The translations under genes and the position numbers were made by a program. Below the pieces are notes generated by a model. The model did no database searches. It was not told where the DNA came from and saw only the letters and a list, made by a program, of their open reading frames with translations. From positions 66,115,027-66,179,026 of the forward strand of contig CM056378.1 in the NCBI GenBank assembly GCA_029718625.1: 64,000 bases of DNA, given 5' to 3'. Shown here in pieces: positions 35,163 through 46,616 of this stretch; the first letter of the stretch is position 1; each line of letters starts with the position of its first letter. This DNA is from Synaphobranchus kaupii (Eukaryota > Chordata > Actinopteri > Anguilliformes > Synaphobranchidae).

Positions 35163-36465
35163 ATAGCTGCTGGAATATAATGTGTACATTTAGTAATTTT
35201 TGCCAAAATTATATCTAAAAAATCTTGCCTACTGCACCTTTAACGTTACTTTAGTGTAATGTTAGCCAGCTAATCAGCATTCTCTCTTCTGGCATAACTA
35301 ATAACGCTAGCTACAACCTCCCGGAAAATCCTGGTTATTCTGTATAGGCTTACATGGACAGAATCTCTTGGTTTGTGGGCAACGTAGCCTATTTAGGCTA
35401 TTTATTTATGAACAGTCGATTTCGGAAGTGTACATTATGTAGGTATATTTTGTGCCAGTAGGCTACATGTTGATCCATCTGAACAACTCCAGGTATATCC
35501 ATTTCTTTCAGCTAGAATGTATGCATGTTTGCATAGGCCTGTGTGTAGCCTATGCATCTCTATAGATTCAATTATTGTATGGTTCATGATTTTACATACA
35601 TTATAATCATCAGTTACTCATAAGAAACATAGTACAAAAAAAAAGTACACATACAAAACATTCCTATAATTAAACGAGAAGCCTGCCATTAAAAGTGTTG
35701 ATATCAAAATGAGGCCAACAAACAATACTGGCTATCTTAGCTAACACAAATTAACAAGCTCTATTCCAAACTTAGCAATGCTACCGAATGTTTCCTAAAT
35801 TATTTCATGCAACTTGGCCCTGTGTTTTTTCATCTTACCATCTGAAGAGAATGTGGTCATTCAAACGTTATGTGTCACATTAAATTGTCATAAATCGATG
35901 ATTTATGTGCTGTCGTGATTATTTGATGCAAAATATAAGTGTCTACAGTGCATTTAAACAGTGTACCTAGAGGCGGGAAAAAAAAGCTTCATGACCACAA
36001 GACTGCTGCGGAACCGCTCGGCTTCAGCCCCGGGTTTAAATATATACATCAATTGATATGGGCACGGAAATGGGCACTTCCGCTCTGCTTGTCAAAATTC
36101 ACTCCTGGTGTAAAACGGCCTTGAGATTCGCTTTTATAACTGGGGCATAGCCCGCCCTCGCTCCAAAACTTTAGGGCGTGGCTGTAGGCTACAGGTTTCA
36201 ATTTCATACGTCAGATGGATGAAGTTTCTGGCCAATGACAGACTGAACGTGCAGTACCTAACTTTTTACCACTAGAGACACTTTTGAGCCAGATCATTTG
36301 GGTTTATGCTGTTTTGCGCTGACTGCAGTAAAATGTAAAGATTTGGAGCAGAATCCCTTAAACTTTGGGACCGAAAACAATCTGTCCAGGCGTAGAAATG
36401 TCCGGTTAGGTTTTGCTCGTTCCATAGACCGTAGGCCTATATAAACAACCAAATAACTTAATATT
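35163..36465. other. Intronic sequence, nothing recognised
   Basis: AT-rich with GCTAGC motifs; no exon supported. Confidence 0.4.
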
Positions 36466-36914
36466 AGGAGCGTTAAGTAACTGAGTGGCTCAGAGCGAAG
36501 AACGCACTTAACGGGTTGCTCAGTTTAGCTCACTGAGCCGTTCAGAGCGTGTGGATCAGAGAGGAGCAATACGGAAGTAGGCCTACGTCGTTAGCTATGG
36601 ACCCAAGTACATGGACGCTTATACACGTAATATAAAATAGTGATTCAATGGTAAAATCAACGTGTTCAATAAAGTAAATTTGACTGTCATACAATAATTT
36701 TAGATCCTTTGTATAATTTCCTTTGAAAAATACAGCTTCAGTGTGTGTAGGCCTGTGTTTATGTGAGCGCGATCTGCTGACGGAGCTGTCAGTACTCAGA
36801 TGGTTGTTGACAGCTGCTCAGCGCTCACGTAGAGCAGAATGTTAAGTGATTCAATATCCGCTCAGTGCTCACACTGAATATTCTCATTGTGAGCGCTCAG
36901 TTACTTAACGTGCC
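36466..36914. mobile_element. TIR element, about 450 bp
   Basis: GCGTTAAGTAACTGAGTGGC at the left is inverted as GAGCGCTCAGTTACTTAACG at the right. GCTCAGCGCTCACGT sub-repeats occur inside. No coding content and no clear duplication. Confidence 0.65.
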
Positions 36915-36939
36915 AAATATTCATAATGTCCGCCCGAAT

Positions 36940-37135
36940 GCCAGCAAACACATGACATTGTGACAACATTGTCTACATTTCAACAACGTTGTGACAATGC
37001 TGTCAGAAGTTTGAACATTTAAAGTTGTCTCAACAACATTGACAGAACGTTGTCACAACATTTCTCCCAGTAAAGTTGTCAGAAAGTAGTTTGACAACCA
37101 GCTAAGAACTTTCTAAAAATTACAAAGTTGCTAAA
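36940..37135. repeat. CAACGTTGTGACAA-type short-period repeat
   Basis: ACAACATTGTCTACATTTC, ACAACGTTGTGACAATGC, CAACAACATTGACAGAACG and GTTGTCACAACATTTC form a cluster of ACGTTGT words in both orientations. Flanked by GCCAGCAAAC. A GTTTGCTGGGACC end near 59488 may be the same family. Confidence 0.55.
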
Positions 37136-37175
37136 GTGGCAGGGGACGAGCTAGCTAGTTTGGCACAACCTCCAA

Positions 37176-38402
37176 TAGAGGCCTGTCACCTACATCACAA
37201 TTTGGTCAGACACGCCCCATTTACACCAACCGCCATGTTGGAGGATCAAATCCCGGTTCCAATATAACATATATGCAAACCAAACTTACATGACATTTAA
37301 TCAGGAGATTGCTTGATTTTCCTTTATTGCCATCATGGGAATGTATACCAATTATAATATTTGTTTATGTTGGTATTATAAGGAGTCTTGGGGGGTATAC
37401 TACGAAGCAGGATTACTGAGTAAAACCCAGAACCCTCCCAAATCTGGAATATGGACTGAAGTAAAAAAAAGCTGTTCTGGGTTTTATTCAGTTATCCAGC
37501 AAGTACTAACTCAGTAATCCTGCTTCGTAGTATACCACCTTGATAAGTAAAGTGCTTGTGCAGTTCATAGTGCAGCAAAGTGATACGTTACATGTTAAAG
37601 TATTAACGGTAGGCTACAGTACTTCAGCAATAAAACATATTTTAGCTCGATGGATAAAAGGCGAATCAGTTCAACACATAAAGTACATTTAACGTTACTT
37701 TCAATTTGGTGCTGAATATCGTTGCGTTACATTTTCTTTTTGCCCACTTCTGCATTCTCTCATATCGCTCGCACCCTGCCTGGCCAGCACAGGTAATGTT
37801 TACAGTCGGTATCCAATCTATTTTTGAGACATCGTACAACGTAGCACTCGTAGCAATGTAATAATAGTTCAAATTAACAGATTAATTAATGTTCACAATA
37901 TGCTTAACGTATCGCATTAATGTTTTCGCAGCCGTAGCAGTCGTTAAAACAAATGATCTAGCTACCTAACGTTAGCTAAACCTAGCGATTAATTAACTTT
38001 TAACTTCCTAACATTAAGATAATGCACATAAACGTACATTAGGCCAGTTAGTTATGTATATATTAGCTGGATAACTTTATAATTTGTTCATAAAACATAA
38101 TTTACCATGAATGATCCGAGCCTATGCTGTACTGGTTGCTGTCTAAATTCAGCTCACTCCTTTTCAGTGCTTTCAACCACCAGTCTCTTCTTTAGGTCGT
38201 AAAATTTAGTTTGTTCACCCTGCCTGGTAGCTTACTATGGTGGGTACTCAGATTATCCTGTAAAAGGACATTTTTCCATGTTCTAGACAGAACATGTTTA
38301 TTACCCCTTTAAGCACCTCTGTTAGAGTTGGTCCTCCAACATGGCGGCGCGTCCCTGTAACCATTGGTAACTACAGTGCTCGTTCTACGTGACAGGCCTC
38401 TA
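37176..38402. mobile_element. TIR element, about 1.2 kb, with a nested MITE
   Basis: The 14-bp perfect termini TAGAGGCCTGTCAC and GTGACAGGCCTCTA are accompanied by inner inverted blocks: CCGCCATGTTGGAGGA at 37232 and TCCTCCAACATGGCGG at 38331. No transposase. Confidence 0.7.
37394..37536. mobile_element. Palindromic MITE, 143 bp
   Basis: 28-bp perfect inverted ends (GGTATACTACGAAGCAGG at the left, CCTGCTTCGTAGTATACC at the right). The inner arms AACCCAGAAC/GTTCTGGGTT are also complementary. It sits inside the 37176-38402 element. Another copy begins at 63904. Confidence 0.9.
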
Positions 38403-38654
38403 CCCTTTTCACACTGTGATATGTTAACAGGAAGTGACGGGTTAACCAGGTAACAATAAATCAGGTTAGCTGATCTTCCAGTTCAAGCAGTCGATGTTAG
38501 TCGATTCATGTGGGCTGGTTCACAGTATACAGCCTAACAAAACTCCGGTGCTCGGCCTCGCTTGTCATCTTACATTTAAAAACTTAACTATTTCTACTCT
38601 GAATTTGAGGAGTATATGAAAGCAAAGAAATGTTCAAGTAAATTCAGATGAAAC

Positions 38655-39478
38655 CCATTACATTACATTACATTACATTTATTTAGCAGACGCTTTTATC
38701 CAAAGCGACGTACAGTAAGTGCGTACAGAGACATCATCATCATTACAGAACAGACAAGGCAAAGCACATCCTTTGCATAATGTAGCAGCTATCCCTAGCA
38801 ATGAACGTTGACTGTAGTTCACAGTAAGCTGTGGGCAAATCAGCAACACCACACTTTCATTCCAAATACTATTATAAACTATACTATTATAAATCATTCC
38901 AAATACCATTATAAACTATGCTATTATAAACCATTCCAAATACTATTATAAACTATAATAAACAGACAGGAAAACACAGGGAACAGGGAACTGATATTCC
39001 TAGGTGAGGATATCAGTCAAGGTGGAGTCTGAAGAGGTGTGTCTTCAGGCCTCGACGGAATGCAGGCAGGGTTGGAGTAGAACGTAGGGGAATGGGAAGT
39101 TCATTCCACCACTGAGGTGTTAATGTGGAAAAACTCCGCAGTCGGGACAAGCGAGAGCCTTTGACACGGAGGGGGGGAAGTGCCAGTCGCCCTGCTGTAG
39201 AAGAGCGAAGTGGTCGAGCAGGAACATAGTTCTGGATTGAGTCCTGCAGGTAGGCGGGGCCTGTCCTATTTGCTGCAGTGTAGGCCAGGGTCAGAACTTT
39301 GAACCTGATCCTGGCTGCAACTGGCAGCCAGTGGAGAGACCTCAGCAGGGGGGTTACGTGGGAAAATTTCGGGAGGTTGAACACAAGCCGGGCAGCTGCA
39401 TTCTGGATGAGTTGAAGAGGCAGAATGGCGCAGGCCGGTAGGCTTGCGAGCAGGGAGTTGCAGTAGTCCAACCCAGTA
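38655..39478 (-). mobile_element. 5'-truncated L2 LINE
   Basis: The minus strand ends (left) with (ATTAC)n and the tail CGTCGCTTTGGATAAAAGCG. Upstream is the last part of ORF2: MDYCNSLLASLPACAI, NAAARLVFNLPKFSH, LLRSLHWLPVAARIR, and a stop after KTHLFRLHLD at 39013. The ORF2 remainder (152 codons) is open, so insertion is fairly recent. It shows that the tails at 2004, 21606 and 49728 are L2 tails. Confidence 0.92.
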
Positions 39479-39954
39479 TATTAGCTTGTAGCCACGAAAA
39501 ACTTCAAAAGTAACGTTATATTTTTACTCTGGGTTTGGCATTAAGACATAGAGATCATGAAAGCCAAGACCTTTTTTTTCTAGTAAAATCACGCGAAACT
39601 CAATAAATTAGCTAGCTTGTAGCCACGAAAGCTTATGTTTGGTGGTAACAAGCTAGCTAACTTAGCTTCCAAACGATGCCAAACTCCAGTGCTAGCTTGT
39701 CATCTTATGTTTGAAAGCTTCAAAACTGTATTTTTACTCTGAGTTTGGCATTAAGACGTAAAACGTCTTGGCTTTCATGATTTGTATAAGTAAAATCAGG
39801 TGAATAACGTAGCTTGTAGCCGCAAAAGCAGCCAATGTTTGGTGACAAGCTGGCTAACTTCCAAACAATGTGAAACTCCGGCGCTACCTTGTCATCTTAC
39901 TTTTAAAAGCTTACGAACATTATATTTTTACTCTGAAAGTGGCATTAAGACATA

Positions 39955-40496
39955 CACTGCCTGGCCAAAAAAAAGTTGCACACTCTAATATTTCGTTGGA
40001 CCACCTTTAGCTTTGATTACGGCGCCCATTCATCGTGGCATTGTTTCGACAACCTTATGGAACGTCACAACATTTATTTCCATCCAGAGTTGCATTAATT
40101 TTTGGCCGAGATCTTGTATTGACGACGGGAGAGTCGAACCACTCCGTAAAGTCTTCTCCAGCACATCCCAAAGACTTTCAATGGGGTTAAATTCAGGACT
40201 CTGGTGGCTAATTCATGTGTGAAAATGATTCCTCATGCTCCCTGAACCACTCTTTCACAATTTGAGCCCGATGAATCTTGGCATTGTCGTCCTGGAATAT
40301 GCCCATTGATGGGATAACCTGGTCATTCAGTACATTCAGGTACTCAGCTGACTTAATTTTATTGCTGCATAACATTGCTGAGCCTAGACCTGACCAATTG
40401 AAGCAACCCCAGATCATAACACTGCCTCCAGAGGCTTGTACAGTGGGCACTATGCATGACGGGTGCAACGGCGACTTTTTTTTTGGCCAGGCAGTG
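39955..40496 (-). mobile_element. Deleted Tc1-type element, 542 bp
   Basis: The termini CACTGCCTGGCCAAAAAAAA and TTTTTTTTGGCCAGGCAGTG are flanked by TA on both sides (39953-39954 and 40497-40498). The minus strand keeps transposase blocks [13 protein letters not shown] and [13 protein letters not shown]. In another frame it keeps SPEFNPIESLWDVLEK. The N-terminal DNA-binding half and first catalytic Asp are deleted. Confidence 0.92.
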
Positions 40497-40610
40497 TAGC
40501 TACAGATTATGAAAGCCAAGACATTTTTTGAGTGCGGGAGAGAATGTTCCCATGAACCATTAGCGTATTCACTGGTGAAAATGTATTAACGTTATTGTTG
40601 AGTGGTATGA

Positions 40611-40741
40611 GCACATCAAATAACTGAAATTATCGGGGAAATTGGCCAGATTTAGCGTTCAGTAAGTAGCTAGAGGTATAGCTACTTACCTAAAGCTAAA
40701 TCTGACCAATTTCCCAATAAAATTTCAGTTATTTGATGTGC
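40611..40741. repeat. Hairpin, about 50-bp arms
   Basis: GCACATCAAATAACTGAAAT...CCAGATTTAGC is mirrored by GCTAAATCTGACC...ATTTCAGTTATTTGATGTGC. A second, inner pair AAGTAGCTA/TAGCTACTT lies in the loop. Confidence 0.85.
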
Positions 40742-41328
40742 TAGCCACTGAGGGACACAACAGCATTTATTGTACATTGACTGCGCCATTTGTTTTGATG
40801 ACGCTGGAAATGTAATTACCTGATTACTGAAATTGGTGGAAGTGGCAACCCGGAAATGTGAAAAGGGTCTATTACACCGCAACCGAGGTTTAAATTTAAA
40901 TGCTAACGGACTTTGTCACCCGGCTGTTATTTAGCTGACAAGATATTTAGTTTAAACTGTTTTATAAGAACCCATTCCAAACTAACATTACCTAGAATAG
41001 CCTAATATCTATATTTATAAACATAATTCTAGCTAGCTGGTAATAACGTTTGTTTCATTGTGCTGTGGTTAGGTTTGCTAACATTACCGGTAATGTTAAA
41101 TTACATGCTGCCATTAAGTAGGCTACGTAGGCCTACTATAACGTTAGCTAGCTAAGTTAGCTAACTTTGGTTACAATAACGTTAACGTTGTGTATTTCTC
41201 GTTGTGTATTTCTCGTCAGTTTGCGATCTTGTCAAAGTGGGCAGCTCTTTACCTCGTTAGGCAAGTCTATGGAACAGACTTTGTGTTTATCACAAGGTCT
41301 GGCCTTCGCGAGACTATGCGTTTGGTAG
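40742..41328. other. Intronic sequence rich in TAACGTTAGCTAGC
   Basis: TAACGTTAGCTAGCTAAG and related words cluster at 41130-41200. A 66-codon frame at 41190-41390 lacks a recognisable domain. Confidence 0.4.
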
Positions 41329-42171
41329 ATCTGTGGACGACAATGTCAGAAAATTTGTCAACATACCATAGCCTACATAGAGAATTTTAAACCTGAAGGA
41401 AAATACTTTGTCAAGAAGAAGAAACATCTCATAACTTACTCTGCAAAAAATCCCAGAGGCAAAGGATACATAAAGTTTGCAGGTAAGACGTTAACGATGA
41501 TTTCATCATGTATTTTTGGATAACCATGAATTAGGCCATATAGCATAGATGGGAAACCAAGCACCTATGGCCACGTGCAACAATGATTTTAGAAGATTGC
41601 TAATTTAGAAAATTACAACATATTGAGTATGCAAGAAACCCTACTTTTGTTTAATTTAAACTACAGATCCAAAATGTTTGCTGCAAATTTCCTAAGAAAT
41701 CCAAGTTATTAACATCCCTATAAAAATTAATGGGATGCTAAACATTTAGATAAAATGATAACGTTAGACATCTCTTATAATCAAATAACGTTAAGTTAGC
41801 AGTATTAATGATTAACTTATTTAAATGACTGTTCTTTGTATGCTAATGTTAACGTTATACAATTTTATTTTATTTTAGCCTACCCGAAAGATTCGAGAGA
41901 GGAGCTGAAAGCCTTGGTAGTGAGTAACGTTAGGATGAAAGAGAGATCCGAGTGCAAAAGAAATGGTAAGTAGTATACTTGTCTTGCTATTATCATGTCG
42001 ACCTCAGGTCATGATTTTTGCCATAATTAAATATACGCTCATGTGTATCTCACGTTGAACATTTTTGGATTTTCAGCCATTTTAAAATTGTACATATCAG
42101 TTTGATAAGCTATCTGTACCCTAATAACAGTTTCCTGATAAGCACATTGTTACGGTGTCTTTACCCTACAC

Positions 42172-42540
42172 CAGAGGGGTGTACTAGTTTAGTTTTAGTT
42201 TATTTATTCAGCACATAAAGTGTCAGTGCTAGGAGGGGAAAGGAAGCCCAACGGGCTTGTGCATAGTTCCCCTCACATCACAAACAAGAATAAGAAAAAT
42301 AAGACAAATATCCTCAATACATAAAACAAAAACAAAATAAAAGAAAAGAAACAGGCAAGCCAAAAGATAAAAACATACAAAAACAAACAAAACAAAACTC
42401 AATACAAATACAAAGAAATAAAAACAAAATTAATGAAAACTACTACGAAGCGAGATTAAGGGGATAGCGAACTAAATTAAGCTTCAACCCTGGGTTTTCT
42501 GTATCACGAAGCCGACTAATTTTTAATCGGGGTGTATTGC
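42172..42540 (+). mobile_element. CAGAGGGGTGTAC-type DNA element split by a LINE tail
   Basis: CAGAGGGGTGTACTA stops at 42186. CTACTACGAAGCGAGATTAA resumes at 42440 and continues AACCCTGGGTTTTCTGTATC and ACGAAGCCGACT. Copy of the family at 11117. The intervening 42187-42438 is foreign. Confidence 0.7.
42187..42438 (-). repeat. LINE 3' tail insertion
   Basis: The minus strand reads CAAGCCCGTTGGGCTTCC, GCACTGACACTTTATGTGC and TGAATAAATAAACTAAAACT. This is a typical non-LTR 3' end with a simple AAACTA terminal repeat. ACTA/ACTACT around the insertion is a likely short target duplication. Confidence 0.7.
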
Positions 42541-43202
42541 CACGGCAACTTAACACTGCACGGCTAACCTGCTCCGTGGCAGGTTATGTTCAGGATAACA
42601 GCTTGAAACATATAAAAGCTCCGCCTTTTGACCAATCAACTCCTTGGCTTTGGAAAAAGGCGTCTCCATTCCAAAGGATCCCGTAGAGATATTGCGGGTA
42701 CTAAGGGAATCTCTTCGCAGGGCGAGATTAGTGAGTTACGCAAAAGATTGTCTGAGTTCTGGAAAATGCCTGAGACGCTTTTTTTTATGAAAAAACATTG
42801 ATGTGATTGCTTCAGCAATATTTTACTGTACGTATGTATCAAGTTTAAAGTTTAGATCTCTAGAATGTAGTAGTACAGTTGTCACATAAACTGTATGACA
42901 ATGTACTGAGAGCATAGATTTATTTGTTACGAGTGGTAAGGTGAATAAGGTATTGACTAGCCTAATGAATTTAACCTACACGATGAGCATTTTTTTTACA
43001 AAAGCTCCTTGGCTTTGTTGGAGGCAACGGTGTTGCTTTTTGCTCATATGATTGTTTCATGTTCTTTTCCGTCCATTATATCTGTCAGTATCAGTCTTTT
43101 TTCCCAACAGGAGAGAAATACGTTGCTCTAGTACAGCCCATGCTGCACTCCTATAGGCTTGTTGTTGTGGACACCGCCCCTTTTATGGGAACGCGCCAAT
43201 AG

Positions 43203-43844
43203 TATGTGCCTGCAATACCGGAGCAGTGCAGTCTCAGGACCCTAGTTTTTCGCGACAGCGCCACCTACTGAATTGGATTACCGCGACAGTGCAACCATGG
43301 CAGGACCGCAGTTTTAGCATGTCAATAATAAAGCTGTAGACCTCTGGCTCCAAAAAGACCATAACTTTTGAGTTAGATCCTTGTTTTGTTGCTTTATTCA
43401 ATACTGTTCATGATTTCAGCTGTCCTTTTGGCACTAAATAGAGCTCATCAAGAGCTTTCATTTGACACAGAACTAATTTTACCCCAAAATGCATTTATTT
43501 TATGAGGTAAATGCGGTCGCTTACAGTACAAAAATGATGGGAATCATATGCTATGGCCTTTGCAGCCAGTAGATCTCAACCCAATTGAACATTATTTTGG
43601 AAGAATGGTGTTGCTTCCCTCCAGTAGAGTTCCAGAGACTTGAAGAATATGCCAAGCGCAGATTTCTCACAGCCACCAATGACGGTGTCCAGAAGAAAAC
43701 GCAAACATCTATTCTTTTAAGCTAGTACAGCTCCTGTGTGTTCATTTCTTTAAATAAGATGGAAGTGGTTTCCAAGTGAAAATATAACGACAAGTAATAT
43801 TTCTGTTGCACACAAGACATTTATCTTATGACTATAGTTCAAAC
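43203..43844. other. Intronic sequence with a weak transposase-like patch
   Basis: WPLQPVDLNPIEHYFGRM can be read at about 43552-43605 (plus strand), reminiscent of the last DDE block of Tc1-type transposases. Nothing else of a transposase is visible around it. Confidence 0.35.
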
Positions 43845-44290
43845 TAAGGTTCAAAATGAACCAAAATTTAAACGCAACATGTAGGCCTAACAGTTTATAT
43901 AAAGAAATCAGTCTAATGCAATACATTCATTCATGGATTTCCATGGGGATATATATCTGTAGGTCAGTTACCCCCAAAGAACAAGGGGTCTTTTTTTTGT
44001 TTAAAGCTCCTAGCATTGAGCATGCCAATTGCATGCTTTCTCAAGACTTGAACATCTGTGGCATCGTGTCATGTGACAAAACCACACATTTTAGAGTGGC
44101 CTTTTATTGTCCCCAGCAGTTGTGTCAGGGTAATGGTCACTCCCTTTTTAGTCAATTTCTGGATATGCCACACCTGTCTGGTGGTGGATTATCTCATTGA
44201 AGGAGAAATGCTCAGTAGCATGAATGTAAACAAATTTGTGCACAAAATTCAAAACAAATAACTTTTATTTTGCGCAGGGAAGTACATGTC
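43845..44290 (-). mobile_element. Tc1/mariner-type terminal remnant
   Basis: ATTTAAACGCAACATG near 43865, then on the minus strand ATGCCACAGATGTTCAAGTC with GCATGCAATTGGCATGC. Further right come TTTTAGAGTGGCCTTTTATT and GATATGCCACACCTGTCTGG. This order matches the terminal and 5'-coding region of a common fish Tc1-type family. The body of the transposase is gone. Confidence 0.6.
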
Positions 44291-45135
44291 AATGATAAAA
44301 TCCCACATTCCCTGAAAAACGTTAAATCAAAGTGTAAAATCTCCAATATTATTTACTGGAACCATTTATTTGGCCCTTGCCTTCAAATAAAATGGCAACA
44401 AAAAAAACAGTTTGGTAACCAAACAAGCCTTTTTTATCAAAAGCCAAACTAAAAACACCTCCACATTTTCAGAGGCTCCACTTCAATGTTCCCAGCGAGC
44501 CCACACAAACCGAAACGGCTCTCAACTGCTCCAGGGCACCGCTGCGCAGTGAGTCACAGTCGCCATTCTACATTCAGCCTCATCGGAGGTTCACTGTTGG
44601 GCCTGGTTTCCAGTTCTAAAAGAGAGAAAGAGAGAGAGATGCAAGAATACAATAAAAAACTAAATATAAATAACATGTTATTGACATTTGACTTTTCCTG
44701 AGCCTTCAATATTCAAACCCCAGATTATGAAGTAGGTACAGTCAAGCCGGAAAGTCTGCACACTCCTTTCACCTTCTCCACGTTTTATTACGTTACAGAC
44801 ATATTCTACAATAGATTGAGTTCATTTTCTCAAATTTCTACACAAAATAGCCCATAATGATTAAGTGAAAACAGGTTTTTAGACATTTGTGCTAATTTAT
44901 TAAAAATCTAAATGTAAAATATCATATGTACACAAGTGTGCACACCCTTTGATATGACACCCAAAAGTGAGCTGAGGTGCATTTTGTTTCCACTGATACT
45001 GCTTGAGATGTTTCTACAACTTAATTGGAGTCCACCTGTGATAAATTCAATTGATTGGACATGATTGGGGATTGCCAACACCTGCCTATATAAGGTCCCA
45101 CATTTGACAGTGAATGTCGGAGCAAACTCCAAGCC

Positions 45136-45564
45136 ATGGGGTCAAAGGAATTATCTGCAGACCTCAGAAACAGGATTGTGTCAAGGCATAGATCTGGAGA
45201 AGGGTACGGAAAAATCTCTGCAGCTTTACAGGTCCCAAAGAGCACAGTGGCCACCATCATTCGTAAATGGAAGAAGTTTGGAACCACCAAGAATCTTCCT
45301 AGACCGGCCAAACTGAGCAATCAGGGAAGACGGGCCTTGGCCAGGGAGGTGAGCAGGAACCCGAGGGTCACTCTGACAGAGCTCCAGGGTATCCTTGTGG
45401 AGATGGAAGAACCTTTCAGAAGATCAACCATCCAGGCAGCACTCCACCAATCAGGCCTTTATGGTAGAGTGGCCAGACGGAAGCCCCTCCTTAGTAAAAG
45501 GCACATCACAGCCCGCTTGAAGTTTGCCAAAAGGCACCTAGAGAATCAAGATTCTCTGGTCTGA
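45136..45564 (+). pseudogene. Tc1 transposase N-terminal half, truncated at the fusion
   Basis: Reads MGSKELSADLRNRIVSRHRS, then GYGKISAALQVPKSTVATII, the paired-like HTH region, with LPRPAKLSNQGRRALA (GRPR-like linker) and LTELQGILVEMEEPFRRSTI. The frame ends at RHLENQDSLV just before the first catalytic Asp, where the other element begins. No frameshift before that point. Confidence 0.9.
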
Positions 45565-45661
45565 TGGTCACCAGCCTGGGGGTCACCCACACACTGCTGT
45601 GGGATGGCATCCCATTCCTCAACCAGGATTTGCCGCAAGTCAGCCAACATGGTTGCGTTGG

Positions 45662-46372
45662 TCACTCTGGCACGTACCCAAGCTGATCCCACAGGTGTTC
45701 AATTGGGTTGAGGTCTGGACTCACGGCAGGCCATTCCATCCTCTCCACTCCCAAATTCTGGAGGTACTCTGTGATGATCCTGGCTCTGTGGGGGCGAGCG
45801 TTGTCATCCTGGAGGATGGAGTTAGGTCCCAGATTCTGGAGATATGGGATCGCCACTGGCTCCAGAATCTCATTCCGATATCTCACTGCATTGAGATTGC
45901 CTTCAATGATGACAAGTTCTGTTTTGCCTGTGAGAGAGATACCGCCCCACACCATGACACTGCCCCCATTGAAAGGTGTCACGCGATCTGTGCAGCAATC
46001 TGCATAGCGTTCTCCACGCCGTCTCCATACTTTGATCCTGCTATCCAGCTTCCGCAGACAGAACCTTGATTCATCACTGAACATGACATTGCCCCACATT
46101 CTTAGGTTCCACTGTCGGTGCTGTCGACACCAGCGCAATCGGGCCTGATGGTGAAGGGCAGTCATTGCAGGCTTCCTGGCAGCCTTATAAGCACGAAGAC
46201 CGGCCATGTGCAGTCTGTTCCTCACCGTCTGATCAGAGATCTGTCTGTGGTACCGTTGTGCAAATCTTGCCTGTAAATCTCTGGAAGAAAGCCTACGGTT
46301 CCTCAGTGAAGCAAGGGTGAGGAACCGGTCTTCTTGGGGTGTTGTCTTCCTGGGACGGCCACCAAGCAACTC
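45662..46372 (-). pseudogene. Tc1/mariner transposase fragment, deleted at both ends
   Basis: The minus strand reads GRPRKTTPQEDRFLTLAS through FSDESRFCLRKLDSRIK, ILQDDNARPHRARI and SPDLNPIEHLWDQLG. The catalytic triad is present. The N-terminal HTH is deleted and the C-terminus is altered by a 10-base loss near 45677. Almost identical to the protein at 18368-19504 in the shared part. Confidence 0.9.
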
Positions 46373-46616
46373 AAAACGAGAGTGAATACCAACAGAAGAA
46401 TATTGCAGGGGATTTTGGCACATTTTTTTGGGCCGCTACCCACACGGTTAGCTGTGTTGCTCATTCCACGAATGCATGATCCTTATAAGTTGTACCTCGT
46501 TGTAAAGGTGACTAATCAGGCTTTCCAACGATATAAAATACAATACCAATTGGTATTATTAAAGGGGAGGAATAATCGACCGAAATAACGTTTCCGAACT
46601 TTTTTTGAGGAGTTTA

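Larger units (their letters stand above)
38500..40530 (+). repeat. Tandem array (unit about 170-190 bp) split by two insertions
   Basis: Recurring blocks in the same order: TAGCTTGTAGCCACGAAA, CCAAACTCCAGTGCTAGC, CTTGTCATCTTATGTTT, TTTTTACTCTGAGTTTGGC, ATTAAGACATA and ATGAAAGCCAAGAC. They appear in about four partial units at 38520-38640, 39478-39607, 39608-39800 and 39800-39952, resuming at 40499. The L2 at 38655-39478 and the Tc1-type element at 39955-40496 interrupt it. Confidence 0.8.
41329..43202 (+). other. Possible three-exon coding structure, unidentified
   Basis: Frame open from 41329 to 41482 reads ENFKPEGKYFVKKKKHLITY, then SAKNPRGKGYIKFA, and stops at the donor CAG|GTAAGA. A second segment, 41879-41965, lies between TATTTTAG and ATG|GTAAGT and reads AYPKDSREELKALVVSNV, then RMKERSECKRN. 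A third starts after CCCAACAG at 43111, reads GEKYVALVQPMLHSYRLVV and ends in TAG at 43202. All junctions are phase 1 and fit. AATAAA occurs at 43327. I do not recognise the protein. It could be a nested gene, a captured exon set or chance; the upstream start is unresolved. Confidence 0.3.
44739..46614. mobile_element. Chimeric fusion of two unrelated Tc1-type elements
   Basis: The left part (44739-45563) is the 5' half of one Tc1 family, starting TA|CAGTCAAGCCGGAAAGTC. The right part (45564-46614) is an internally deleted copy of the element found at 18233-19877, ending GAGGAGTT|TA. The join lies in CTGGTCTGATG|GTCACCAGCC. Each outer end has a TA, but neither half has its own second end. Confidence 0.85.

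Noticed and set aside
43552..43605. Possible DDE transposase fragment WPLQPVDLNPIEHYF
   Set aside because: Only one block is readable and none of the others is found nearby; too little to call an element.
45599..46069. 156-codon plus-strand frame in the chimeric Tc1
   Set aside because: The same antisense shadow as in the intact copy.
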